Assembly: GCA_036383255.1 (NCBI GenBank) | Contig: DASVOS010000018.1 | Location: 29,432-93,431, forward strand | Reading direction: 5' to 3' | Source of the DNA: Gammaproteobacteria bacterium | Lineage (GTDB): Bacteria; Pseudomonadota; Gammaproteobacteria; Natronospirales; REEB76 | Length of the DNA: 64,000 bases | Shown: positions 53,646-64,000 of the stretch, in pieces | Layout: every line of letters starts with the position of its first letter | Position numbering within the stretch: position 1 is the stretch's first letter | Position numbers and translations under genes: made by a program | The notes under the pieces: model-generated | Told to the model about the DNA's origin: nothing | Seen by the model: only the letters and a program-made list of their open reading frames with translations | Database searches by the model: none

Positions 53646-56444
53646 TCAGAGCGGCTTGCGCACCCAGTCGTCGCCGCTGCGCAGCACCTCGTACGGCGCC
53701 CAGTAGCGCTGGTCCACCTTGAGGGTGATGACCTGGCCAGTGCCGTCCCAGTTCTTCACGGCGAGACGCACGTTGTCCCGGTCCTTGAGGCCTTGCACCG
53801 CCTGGATGAAGCTGTCCATGTCCGGCGTGGGTACGCCGTTGACGCCGATGATGCGCCAGCCGGTGGCGAGCCCGTAGCGGCTCGCGGGCGAACCGTAGTT
53901 ATAGGAACCCACCAGGAGACCTTCGTCCGGGATCGCGCGCTCCGCGGCCGCCGCATGGTGCGGCCGCTGCAGGATGGCGCCGGCCCACATCAGCAGGCGC
54001 TCGGTGCCGTCGCTCGGCAGCGAGACGGTGGCGACCTTGATGTCCTGCACCGCGCCGTTGCGCAGCACCGTCAAGTTCAGCTCCGGCTTCTGGCTCGCCT
54101 GCTCCACCTGGCGGAAGCTGGCGACGGGCTTGCCGTCAATGGCAAGCAGGAGGTCGCCGTTCTGCAGGAGCTTCTCCGCCGGCGTGCCGGCGGTGAGGCG
54201 CGAGACCACCAGCACCTCGCGCCGCTCCGGCGCGGCGGCGCCGAGCTTCTGGGCCCAGCTGTCGCTCAAGCCGAGCTTCCTGGCCTGGGAGAGACGGGTG
54301 GTGTAGAGCTCCACGTCCAGCGTGCGCAGGCCGGCGCGGCTGCGCGCGATGCGCACCGTGTCCTGCACCACGTCCACCGGGATGCCGCGCTGCACTTCCT
54401 GGGTGCGGTTCGCGTCGTCATAGACGAAGCTCACCCACAGGGTGGTGACGCGGCCGGCCTTGTCCAGGAGCACGCCGGTGACGTTGCCCGGCGCGTTCAC
54501 CAGGCTCAGGACCTCGAGGTTGGTGTCGCGGAAACGCAGGCTGCGGGGCAGCGGGAACAGGGCCGGGTCCAGGGAGGCCACTTGGCTCGTCTGGGACGTG
54601 AGGCTGCCGTCCGGCTGGTAGCCCACGAGCTTCACGCTGTCGCCGGGCCGCGAGGGCCGGGTGGCGAATTCGACCGAGGCCACCTTGGTCTTGCCCAGCA
54701 GCGCGGGATCGTAGTGGATCACCGCGAGGTTATGCAGCGGGTTCACGTAGATGACCCGGCCCGGCACCTCGAGGGAGCCGGCGAAGGTGATGCGCACGTC
54801 GCCCATGGAGACCGGCACCGTGTCCCGGTCCGCTACGATCAGGCCCGCCTTGGCGTCCACCACCACGCCGGCGCCCAGGTAATGGGTGTCGCCGATGCCG
54901 TCCAGGGCATAGGGCATGTCGAACTTGATGAACACCAGCGAGGGCGCGAGCTTGTTCATCACGGGGTCGGTATAGCGGGGGTAATCCACCGTGGCGGGCG
55001 TGTCCGCCACCGGGGCCGGCGGCTCAGGCAGCGCCGTGCAGGGCCAGTTGCCGGTGATGGGATCGCGCGTGCAGCGTTCCGCCGGGAACCAGCGGCGGTC
55101 CACGGTGATGATGCCGAGGGTGGACTGCTTCTTGTTACTGACGTTGAAGTAGCGCACGCGGGCGTGGTCGCCGTCCGGCATGCCTTCCAGCACCTTCTGG
55201 AAGTCGTCCAGGTCCGCCACCGGCTTGCCGTCCAGCTCGGTGATGACGGCGGCGCGGGCGATGCCGGCGGTGCCGAACACGTAACCCGGGTTCGCCACGT
55301 ACACGCCGCTCACCCTTGCGTTGAAGCCGCGGGCCACTTGCAGGGAAAGGTCGTTGAGGGTGGCGCCGCCGAACTGGAGGTACGAGCGCGGGCTGAGTTC
55401 AGCGAGATCCTGCACCTTGATGTCCAGGCTCAAGGGGTGCCCGCCGCGCAGCACGCGGAAGTTGAGGGTCTTGCCCACGGAGGCGTCCATGATCTCGTCC
55501 AGCGGCGCGAAGGTGGTGAGCACCTTGCCATCCACCGCCACCAGCGCGTCGCCGGGCTGCAGCAGCGCGTCCGCCGGGCCGCCGGGGAGCACCTGGTCCA
55601 CTACCAGCAGACCCGTGGCGTCCGGGTACTGCTTGCGCAGGTCCGCCTCGAGGCTCGCGGGCAGCCCCAGGCGCTCCAGCTCGTCGTAGTACTCGTGCTG
55701 AAACACCACCTGCAGCGTGCCGCGCGGCACGGGCTTGCCGGCTTCCAGCAGGGCCAGCGCAGGCACCACGCGGTCCAGCGGCAGGAAGTAGCTGGAGGCG
55801 GCGTCGTTGCGCGCGCCGGCGTTGAGGGCGATCACCTCGCCGTCGATGTTGATTACGGGGGATCCGGAGGAGCCACCGGTGGAACCGGACACGGCCTGGA
55901 AATAGAAGGTGTTGAAGTCGTTGTAGCCGCCGGCGCCGTAGGTGGGCGCTTCGCGGTCCAGGCGCGCGAGGGTGCCGGAGAGGATGGAGAGCTGCTCGCC
56001 CGCGTCGTTGCCGATGATGCGGATGTCGCCCCCCACCCGCGCGTGCTCCGGCGAGAGCTTGAGGGAGACGGGATGGATGTATTTCAAGGCCGCCGGATCG
56101 TACTGGTAGAGGCCGAAGTCGTGCACCGGGTCGTAGTAGAGGGGCTTCAAGGTGACCACCTCGTGGTCCTGGAACACCGCCTCCGCCACCACCGGGCCCG
56201 GTGTCACCACGTGGCGGTTGGTGAGGATGATGCCGCGCTCCGCGTCCACCACGAAGCCGGTGGCCTGGCCGGTGAGGTTCCATTCGGTGTCGAAGGCACG
56301 CGGCGCGTCCACGCGGATGGACACCACCGAGGGGGAGACCCGCTCCAGGGTCGCGTCCCAAGCCTGCTCATTGCCGGCGGCCGAGGCCCCCTGCCCGCCG
56401 ACGAGACCGAAGAACAGGACGAGGAGCGGCAGCAGGCGTTTCAT
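53646..56444 (-). CDS. Two-domain HtrA-like serine protease with PDZ domains (Deg7/Nma111-like)
   Basis: A 932-residue exported protein; the ATG at 56444 starts a clear signal peptide (MKRLLPLLVLFFGLVGGQGASA). The first trypsin-like domain has an intact triad: His78 in TNRHVV, Asp109 in VHDFGL and Ser193 in GGSSGSPV. PDZ domains follow at about 240-450. A second protease-like domain at about 490-690 has lost all three positions (ADRDTV, LHNLAV, APGNVTG). Further PDZ-like modules follow to the end. This active-plus-degenerate layout recalls eukaryotic Nma111 and plant Deg7. A periplasmic quality-control role is likely but unproven. Confidence 0.85.
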   Translation of the reverse strand: MKRLLPLLVLFFGLVGGQGASAAGNEQAWDATLERVSPSVVSIRVDAPRAFDTEWNLTGQATGFVVDAERGIILTNRHVVTPGPVVAEAVFQDHEVVTLKPLYYDPVHDFGLYQYDPAALKYIHPVSLKLSPEHARVGGDIRIIGNDAGEQLSILSGTLARLDREAPTYGAGGYNDFNTFYFQAVSGSTGGSSGSPVINIDGEVIALNAGARNDAASSYFLPLDRVVPALALLEAGKPVPRGTLQVVFQHEYYDELERLGLPASLEADLRKQYPDATGLLVVDQVLPGGPADALLQPGDALVAVDGKVLTTFAPLDEIMDASVGKTLNFRVLRGGHPLSLDIKVQDLAELSPRSYLQFGGATLNDLSLQVARGFNARVSGVYVANPGYVFGTAGIARAAVITELDGKPVADLDDFQKVLEGMPDGDHARVRYFNVSNKKQSTLGIITVDRRWFPAERCTRDPITGNWPCTALPEPPAPVADTPATVDYPRYTDPVMNKLAPSLVFIKFDMPYALDGIGDTHYLGAGVVVDAKAGLIVADRDTVPVSMGDVRITFAGSLEVPGRVIYVNPLHNLAVIHYDPALLGKTKVASVEFATRPSRPGDSVKLVGYQPDGSLTSQTSQVASLDPALFPLPRSLRFRDTNLEVLSLVNAPGNVTGVLLDKAGRVTTLWVSFVYDDANRTQEVQRGIPVDVVQDTVRIARSRAGLRTLDVELYTTRLSQARKLGLSDSWAQKLGAAAPERREVLVVSRLTAGTPAEKLLQNGDLLLAIDGKPVASFRQVEQASQKPELNLTVLRNGAVQDIKVATVSLPSDGTERLLMWAGAILQRPHHAAAAERAIPDEGLLVGSYNYGSPASRYGLATGWRIIGVNGVPTPDMDSFIQAVQGLKDRDNVRLAVKNWDGTGQVITLKVDQRYWAPYEVLRSGDDWVRKPL

Positions 56445-56493
56445 GGCGTGTCCAATAAAAATGAGGAGGACTGGAGGGTTCGAGTGTAGCGGA

Positions 56494-57438
56494 TCAGGAA
56501 AGTTCGGGGAGTGAAGTGCCGAACGACTCTTCATATCTCTTGGCGAACTCGGCACGGCTGAAGCTGTGGTTCTGGGTGCCGCGGTTCGCGATCTTGATGG
56601 AGCCCATGAGCGAGGCGATCTGCCCCGTGGTCTGCCAGTCCAGCTCGTGCATGAGGCCGTACAGCAGCCCGGCACGGAATGCGTCGCCGCAACCGGTCGG
56701 GTCCACGACCGAATCCGCCTTCACGCACTCGATGTCGAAGCGCCGGCCCTGGGCGTAGATCACCGAGCCCTTGCTACCCCAGGTGACGATCAGCGCCCCC
56801 ACCCGCTCGGCGATCTGGTAGGCGGTGAGGCCGGTCTTGTGCTCCAGCACCTGGGACTCGTAGTCGTTCACCGCGACCCAGTTGGCGAGCTCGATGAAAT
56901 GCAGGAGCTCCTCGCCGGAGAAGAGCGGCATGCCCTGGCCGGGATCGAACAGGAAGGGGATGCCGGCGGCGGCGAACTGCTCGGCGTGCTGCAGCATGGC
57001 CTCGCGCCCGTCCGGCGAGACGGCGCCGAGCTTGATGCCGGCGCCCTTCGGCACCTGCTGCTCATGGGCCGAGCCCATGGCACCGGGGTGGAAGGCGGTG
57101 ATCTGGTTGTCGTCCACGTCCGTGGTGATGAAGGCCTGGGCGGTGTAGGCCCCGGCGATCTCCTTTATATAGGTGCGGGAGATGCCCTGCCTGTCCATCC
57201 ACTCGGCGTAGGGGCCGAAGTCGCCGCCCACGGTGGCCATGGGCAAGCCCTTCTCACCCAGGAGCTTCAGGTTGTACGCGATGTTGCCGGCGGTGCCGCC
57301 GAACTCGCGGCGCAGCTGCGGCACCTGGAAGCAGACGTTCAGGATGTGGATCTTGTCCGGCAGGATGTGGTTCTTGAAGGGCTCGGGGAACACCATGATG
57401 GTGTCGAAAGCCATCGATCCACATATGAGTGCCGACAT
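56494..57438 (-). CDS. PfkB-family sugar/nucleoside kinase
   Basis: A 314-residue ribokinase-fold enzyme. The first signature is FGGTAGNIAYNLKLLG, and the second, with the catalytic Asp and anion hole, is DPTGCGDAFRAGLLYG. Proteins of this subgroup are commonly annotated as adenosine kinase or carbohydrate kinase in gammaproteobacteria. The substrate cannot be decided here. It follows dgkA with an 18-nt gap and is probably in the same transcript. No signal peptide is present, so it is cytoplasmic. Confidence 0.88.
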   Translation of the reverse strand: MSALICGSMAFDTIMVFPEPFKNHILPDKIHILNVCFQVPQLRREFGGTAGNIAYNLKLLGEKGLPMATVGGDFGPYAEWMDRQGISRTYIKEIAGAYTAQAFITTDVDDNQITAFHPGAMGSAHEQQVPKGAGIKLGAVSPDGREAMLQHAEQFAAAGIPFLFDPGQGMPLFSGEELLHFIELANWVAVNDYESQVLEHKTGLTAYQIAERVGALIVTWGSKGSVIYAQGRRFDIECVKADSVVDPTGCGDAFRAGLLYGLMHELDWQTTGQIASLMGSIKIANRGTQNHSFSRAEFAKRYEESFGTSLPELS

Positions 57439-57456
57439 GGGAAACCCCTGGGTTGA

Positions 57457-57843
57457 TCAGAAGAAACGCGGGAAGAGAATGCAGCCCCAGATGACAGTAG
57501 CCAGGAGCAGGCTGATCATGACCGCCGCCGAGCCGATATCCTTGGCAAGCCCCGACAGGGCATGGCGTTCGGTGCTGATGCGGTCCACCACCACCTCGAT
57601 GCCGGTGTTGAGCATCTCCACGATCATCACTTGGATCACCGCGGCGGCGAGCAGCGCCTTCTCGGCGCCGCCCTGGCCGAGCCAGATGCCGAGCGGCACC
57701 AGCACCAGCGAGCCCAGCACCTCCAGCCGGAACGCCTCCTCGTTGAGGAAGGCCCAGGTGAGCGCCGTGAAGCCCACGCGGGTGGCGCGTTGCAGCCGCG
57801 TCAGCCCCAGGAGCCCGTCGGTGCTGCGCCCCTCGACCTTCAT
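57457..57843 (-). CDS. dgkA: Diacylglycerol kinase
   Basis: DgkA phosphorylates diacylglycerol to phosphatidic acid at the inner membrane, recycling lipid by-products. The 128-residue protein has a cytoplasmic amphipathic start, three membrane segments and the family signature [16 protein letters not shown] with catalytic Glu. It overlaps the tpx stop by 4 nt (ATGA). In a cell that also makes diacylglycerol through a PlcP-type enzyme, DgkA would compete for the same pool; this is an inference. Confidence 0.94.
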   Translation of the reverse strand: MKVEGRSTDGLLGLTRLQRATRVGFTALTWAFLNEEAFRLEVLGSLVLVPLGIWLGQGGAEKALLAAAVIQVMIVEMLNTGIEVVVDRISTERHALSGLAKDIGSAAVMISLLLATVIWGCILFPRFF

Positions 57844-58340
57844 CCGAGGGCCTTGAGGGCCGCCTCGTAGTTCGGCTCGCTGGCGATGTCCGGAACCATC
57901 TCGGCGTGGATGACCTTGTCGTCCTTGTCCAGCACCACCACCGCGCGGGCGGTGACGCCGGCGAGCGCGCTGTCCTTAAGCCACACGCCGTAGTCGTCGC
58001 CGAACTTGCGGCCGCGCATGGTGGAGAGCGTGACCACGTTCTCCAGGTTCTCGTTACCGCAGAAGCGGCCCTGGGCGAAGGGCAGGTCCGCCGAGATCAT
58101 CAGCATCACAGTGTCCGGGTGCGCCTTGGCGTGCTCGTTGAACTTGCGGGTGGACATGGCGCACACCGGCGTGTCGATGCTGGGATAGATGTTCAGCACC
58201 TTCTTCTTGCCCTTGAAGTCGGCGAGGGAGGTGTCCTTGAGGTCCTTGCTGACCAGCTGGAAGTCCGGGGCCTTGCTGCCCACCTTCGGCAGTTCGCCGC
58301 TGGTGTGGACCGGGTTACCGCGCCATGCGATCGTCGCCAT
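57840..58340 (-). CDS. tpx: Thiol peroxidase (Tpx)
   Basis: An atypical 2-Cys peroxiredoxin that reduces hydroperoxides with thioredoxin. The 166-residue length is standard. The peroxidatic Cys60 is in [14 protein letters not shown], and the resolving Cys94 in [10 protein letters not shown], the Tpx-specific spacing. A strong ribosome site (AGGAGG) lies 8 nt before the ATG. It starts 18 nt after gcvP ends, so it may be read together with the glycine cleavage genes. Confidence 0.96.
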   Translation of the reverse strand: MATIAWRGNPVHTSGELPKVGSKAPDFQLVSKDLKDTSLADFKGKKKVLNIYPSIDTPVCAMSTRKFNEHAKAHPDTVMLMISADLPFAQGRFCGNENLENVVTLSTMRGRKFGDDYGVWLKDSALAGVTARAVVVLDKDDKVIHAEMVPDIASEPNYEAALKALG

Positions 58341-58358
58341 GTCTCTATCCTCCTGGAA

Positions 58359-61253
<2,895 letters not shown>

Positions 61254-61282
61254 GGCGGGTGTTTCGGTCTCTCTAGGGTGAC

Positions 61283-61302
61283 GAGGGCCCGGACGGGCCC
61301 TC
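61283..61302. repeat. Strong hairpin between gcvH and gcvP
   Basis: GAGGGCCC-GGAC-GGGCCCTC is a perfect 8-bp GC-rich stem with a 4-nt loop, 30 nt upstream of the gcvP ATG. No T run follows on the gcvP strand, so it is not a classical terminator for gcv. An mRNA stability or processing element, or partial attenuation of gcvP, is more likely. A TATATATA run flanks it at 61303-61310. Confidence 0.6.
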
Positions 61303-61335
61303 TATATATATGAGTGCGGGCGGCGGTCCGGCCGG

Positions 61336-61728
61336 TCAGTGAGCCTCGTCCGCCAGGAACTTCTCGTAGGCCTTGGCGTCCATGAGGCCGTCCACGTCCT
61401 TGGGGTTGACGGGCTTGAGCTTCATGAGCCAGGCGCTGTAGGCGTCCTGGTTGATCATCTCCGGCGTGTCGTTGAGCTTGACATTGCCCTCCACCACTTC
61501 GCCGGCGATGGGGCTGTACACGTCGGAGGCGGCCTTCACGGATTCCACCACGGCGCAGGACTCGCCGGCCTTGAGCGGGCGGCCGGGCTTGGGCGGCTCC
61601 ACGAACACCAGGTCGCCGAGCGCGGCCTGGGCGTGGTCGGTGATGCCCACGGTGGCGACACCGTCGGCGCCGAGCTTCACCCACTCGTGGCTCTTGGTGT
61701 ACTTGAGGTCGGCCGGGATCTTGCTCAT
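61336..61728 (-). CDS. gcvH: Glycine cleavage system H protein
   Basis: GcvH carries the lipoyl arm that shuttles the aminomethyl group between P, T and L proteins. The lipoylated lysine is Lys65 in [16 protein letters not shown]. The 130-residue length and the hammerhead fold motif ([10 protein letters not shown] at the start) are typical. Its modification needs LipB and LipA, encoded at 12-14 kb in this window. It starts 13 nt after the gcvT stop. Confidence 0.97.
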   Translation of the reverse strand: MSKIPADLKYTKSHEWVKLGADGVATVGITDHAQAALGDLVFVEPPKPGRPLKAGESCAVVESVKAASDVYSPIAGEVVEGNVKLNDTPEMINQDAYSAWLMKLKPVNPKDVDGLMDAKAYEKFLADEAH

Positions 61729-61741
61729 GGTGCTCTCCGTG

Positions 61742-62827
61742 TCAGATCTTGATGAGTGCCTTGCCGTTGCGCGCGAACGGCGGCTTGACCACCCGCGCCC
61801 TCAACAGCTTGCCGCGGATGTCCACCTGCACCTCGTCGCCGGTGGCGACGGGGACGCGCGCCAGCGCGATGGAACGGTCCAGGGTCGGGGAGAAGGTGCC
61901 GCTGGTGATCTCGCCCTCGCCCGCGTCGGACACCACCTTCTGGTGGCCGCGCAGCACGCCCTTGTCCTCCAGCACGAGGCCCACGAGCTTGCGGCGCGGG
62001 CCGGCGTCGCGCTGCGCGGTGAGCGCCTTGCGGCCGATGAAGTCGCGGTCGTTGGGCTCCCAGGCGACGGTCCAGGCCAGGCCGGACTCGAGGGGCGTGA
62101 CGCCCTCGTCCATGTCGGAGCCGTAGAGGTTCATGGCGGCCTCCAGGCGCAGCGTGTCGCGCGCACCGAGGCCCGCCGGCTTCACGCCGGCATCCATGAG
62201 CTTCTTCCAGTAGTCCGCGCCCTGCTCAGTGGGGAACATGATCTCGAAGCCGTCCTCGCCGGTGTAGCCGGTGCGGGCCACGAACAGGCCCTCGCCCTCC
62301 ACGGCGCTGAAGGGCTTGAGCGCCAGCGCCGGCTCGCGCAGCGCGGGGGGCAGCACCGAGGCCGCCTTCTCTCTCGCATTCGGGCCCTGGACGGCGATCA
62401 TGGCCACCTGGCGCTCGGTGAGCTTCACGCCGAAGGGCTCGATCTGCTGGTTGATCCAGGCCAGGTCCTTGTCGTGGGTGGCGGCGTTCACCACCATGCG
62501 GAACCAGCCCTCGCGCATGAAGTACACGATCAGGTCGTCGATGATGCCGGCCTGGTTGTTGAGCATGCAGCTGTAGAGCGCCTTGCCGGGCTCCTTGAGC
62601 TTGGCCACGTCGTTCGCGAGCAGGTGGCGCAGGAACTCGCGCACCTTGGGGCCTTCCAGGTCCACCACCGTCATGTGCGAGACGTCGAACATGCCGGCGT
62701 CGCTGCGCACCGCGTGGTGCTCGTCTATCTGCGAGCCGTAGTTGACCGGCATGTCCCAGCCGCCGAAGTCCACCATGCGGGCGCCGGCCGCCACGTGGGA
62801 GTCATAGAGGGAGGTGCGCTTGCCCAT
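61742..62827 (-). CDS. gcvT: Glycine cleavage system T protein (aminomethyltransferase)
   Basis: GcvT transfers the methylene group to tetrahydrofolate and releases ammonia. The 361-residue protein shows [34 protein letters not shown], the [11 protein letters not shown] substrate motif and [18 protein letters not shown] with catalytic-type Asp/Arg. It is the first gene of the gcv operon. The leader contains two GC hairpins described separately. The P protein lies downstream in the same operon. The L protein is not in the window and is usually shared with other dehydrogenase complexes. Confidence 0.97.
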   Translation of the reverse strand: MGKRTSLYDSHVAAGARMVDFGGWDMPVNYGSQIDEHHAVRSDAGMFDVSHMTVVDLEGPKVREFLRHLLANDVAKLKEPGKALYSCMLNNQAGIIDDLIVYFMREGWFRMVVNAATHDKDLAWINQQIEPFGVKLTERQVAMIAVQGPNAREKAASVLPPALREPALALKPFSAVEGEGLFVARTGYTGEDGFEIMFPTEQGADYWKKLMDAGVKPAGLGARDTLRLEAAMNLYGSDMDEGVTPLESGLAWTVAWEPNDRDFIGRKALTAQRDAGPRRKLVGLVLEDKGVLRGHQKVVSDAGEGEITSGTFSPTLDRSIALARVPVATGDEVQVDIRGKLLRARVVKPPFARNGKALIKI

Positions 62828-62864
62828 GCTTCTCTAGGGTTCGTCCAGGTGGTGAAAATCAAAG

Positions 62865-62954
62865 GGGCGGAGGGAGACCCGCCGCCCGCTACATGTTCCT
62901 CAAGGATGCTGCCGGAGGGCAAAAACCGCCCCACATCAGAGGCGGAAAATGATA
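62865..62954 (-). promoter_or_regulatory. gcvT leader with -10-like box and two GC hairpins
   Basis: Read on the minus strand, a TATCAT (62954-62949) is followed at once by a terminator-like hairpin: CCGCCTC, a 6-nt loop, GGGGCGG and TTTTT (62945-62921). A second hairpin, GGGCGG/CCGCCC with an 11-nt loop (62887-62865), lies 38 nt before the gcvT ATG. The layout suggests attenuation of gcv expression. The conserved strings of the glycine riboswitch were looked for and not found. Confidence 0.4.
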
Positions 62955-63037
62955 CCGGAAAGGGGGGTGCCGTTCCATGCCGCCGCGCGCCCCAATCCGG
63001 TAGAGTGAACCCTCGTTTCACCGGGGAAAAGCGCGGG

Positions 63038-64000
63038 ATGGCTCGGATCCTAATGGCCTGGGAACTGGGCGCCGGCTACGGGCATCTCGCCCCGCTCCTG
63101 ACCCTCGCCCGGCCGCTCCGGCAGGCCGGCCATCACGTCGCGTTCGTGGTGCGGGACGTAGCCGCCGCCGAGGCGGTGCTGGGCGGCGACGGCATGCCCT
63201 ACTACCCCGCGCCCGCCAACTTCCAGCCCCGGGGCGGTGTCCTGCACAGCTATGCTCAGATCCTGCTCAGCACGGCCTTCAATGCCGAGGACGAACTGCG
63301 CGCCCGGGTGCGTGCCTGGCAGTCGCTGTACACGGTGCTCGCGCCGGACCTGCTGGTGGCGGACCACGCGCCCACCGCCCTGCTGGCGGCCCGCGGCCGC
63401 GACCTGCCCTGCATCGTCACCGGCAACGGCTTCGTGGTCCCGCCCGATGTGGCGCCGCTGCCGGACCTGCGGCCCTGGCAACCGGTGGATGCCAAGCTGC
63501 TGCAGGCTGCCGAGCACAAGGCGCTCGCCATGGCGAACGGCGTGGCCGGGAGCCTGGGGCTGCCCAAGCTCGAGTACCTGGCGCAGCTTTTCTCCTCTGC
63601 GGCGCCGGCGCTGTTCACGCTCAAGGAACTCGACAGCTACGCCGACTCGCGGCGCGGCGCGGAATACTGGGGTCCGCTGCCCGGCCCCGGCGGCGCCGCG
63701 CCGTGCTGGCCCGAGGGCTCCGGCAAGCGCATCTTCCTCTATGGCCAGCCTTTCCCCACCCTGCCGGAGCTGCTGCGGGCGCTGTCCACCGGCCCGCACC
63801 GCACCCTGGCCTACGTGCCGGGGCTCGCGCCGCAGCTCAAGCAGCTCGCGGGACCCTACCTTAACTTCGCCGACACGCTGCAGGACATGGCCGCGGTCAC
63901 CCGCGACTGCGATTGCGCGGTGATGACCAACGGGCACGGCACCACCGCCGCCATGCTTCTGGCGGGCAAGCCCGTGGTGGTGCTGCCGCGGCACCTGGAG
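63038..64000 (+). CDS. Glycosyltransferase, UGT/MurG-like GT-B family (3' end outside window)
   Basis: An open frame of 321 codons runs from the ATG at 63038 to the window edge without a stop. It begins MARILMAWELGAGYGHLAPLL, the nucleotide-sugar glycosyltransferase start with the catalytic-type His in GYGHLAPL. It continues QAGHHVAFVVRD and PDLLVADHAPTALLAARG. Near the edge it has the donor-binding segment VMTNGHGTTAAMLLAGKPVVVLPRH, equivalent to the HGGxGTxxEAxxxGxP motif of the UGT family. It is divergent from gcvT across 210 nt. The acceptor is unknown. Confidence 0.85.
   Translation, partial: MARILMAWELGAGYGHLAPLLTLARPLRQAGHHVAFVVRDVAAAEAVLGGDGMPYYPAPANFQPRGGVLHSYAQILLSTAFNAEDELRARVRAWQSLYTVLAPDLLVADHAPTALLAARGRDLPCIVTGNGFVVPPDVAPLPDLRPWQPVDAKLLQAAEHKALAMANGVAGSLGLPKLEYLAQLFSSAAPALFTLKELDSYADSRRGAEYWGPLPGPGGAAPCWPEGSGKRIFLYGQPFPTLPELLRALSTGPHRTLAYVPGLAPQLKQLAGPYLNFADTLQDMAAVTRDCDCAVMTNGHGTTAAMLLAGKPVVVLPRHLE

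Noticed and set aside
53793..56489. An 898-codon frame opposite the HtrA-like protease.
   Set aside because: Low-complexity translation rich in His, Arg and Gly. The minus strand encodes the signal peptide, triad and PDZ motifs.
56445..56675. A 77-residue N-terminal extension of the HtrA-like protease.
   Set aside because: It overlaps the neighbouring kinase gene and lies before an obvious signal peptide at 56444.
61270..61279. TCTCTAGGGT shared by the upstream regions of gcvP (61270-61279) and gcvT (62831-62840).
   Set aside because: On the coding strand it reads ACCCTAGAGA, close to a ribosome site; a 10-nt match is too short to call an operator.
62828..63037. A glycine riboswitch upstream of gcvT.
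   Set aside because: The conserved aptamer strings expected for this class could not be found on the gcvT strand; only GC hairpins are present.

Overview
The window is about 64 kb of high-GC chromosome from a Gram-negative bacterium, almost certainly a gammaproteobacterium. The evidence is gene order: mreBCD-mrdAB-mltB-rlpA-dacA-dat-ybeD-lipB-lipA, lptD-surA-pdxA-rsmA-apaG-apaH, and amgK-murU divergent from lptD are typical gammaproteobacterial blocks. I cannot name the genus; a Nevskiales/Xanthomonadales-like lineage is a guess. No tRNA, rRNA, CRISPR array, complete insertion sequence or prophage was seen.

Layout. 1-2.2 kb: gatB (partial), gatA and gatC for transamidation of mischarged tRNA. 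2.3-13.9 kb: a cell-elongation and wall cluster (MreBCD, PBP2, RodA, MltB, RlpA, PBP5-type carboxypeptidase, D-amino acid transaminase) running into lipoate synthesis (YbeD, LipB, LipA). 13.9-15.7 kb: MurU/AmgK cell-wall recycling on the minus strand. 15.8-23.2 kb: LptD, SurA, PdxA, RsmA, a universal stress protein, ApaG and ApaH. 23.2-33.1 kb: a tightly packed kynurenine / 3-hydroxyanthranilate degradation operon. It covers the steps from N-formylkynurenine to 2-aminomuconate and its deamination, plus an SDR, a sulfotransferase-like gene and a compositionally foreign membrane acyltransferase. It lies where folA usually follows apaH. 33.2-36.9 kb: lgt-thyA-csaA-folA, translationally coupled, and rlmI. 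37.0-39.5 kb: a DUF255 thioredoxin-like protein and SixA. 39.5-41.8 kb: a PlcP-type phosphoesterase and a GT4 glycosyltransferase behind an apparent Pho-box array. 42.1-43.5 kb: an AsmA-family protein. 43.7-53.3 kb: a roughly 2,980-residue secreted SpvB/TcdB/RHS polymorphic toxin with an AT-richer C-terminal toxin tip, a putative periplasmic immunity gene and a decayed RHS fragment. 53.6-58.3 kb: a two-domain HtrA/Deg7-like protease, a PfkB kinase, DgkA and Tpx. 58.4-62.8 kb: the glycine cleavage genes gcvT-gcvH-gcvP. 63.0 kb to the end: a truncated glycosyltransferase.

The most interesting points are: (i) the RHS toxin/immunity locus, whose tip resembles SleB-type wall hydrolases and whose neighbour has a signal peptide; (ii) the 11-bp-periodic Pho-box-like arrays beside plcP-agt, suggesting phosphate-starvation lipid remodelling; (iii) a 140-nt dispersed inverted-repeat family (two copies) with compensatory base changes, both ending inside a TGA stop codon; (iv) a SurA with a lipobox; (v) an SDR in the kynurenine operon lacking the YxxxK catalytic pair. 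All functional calls rest on reading motifs by eye; no database search was run.
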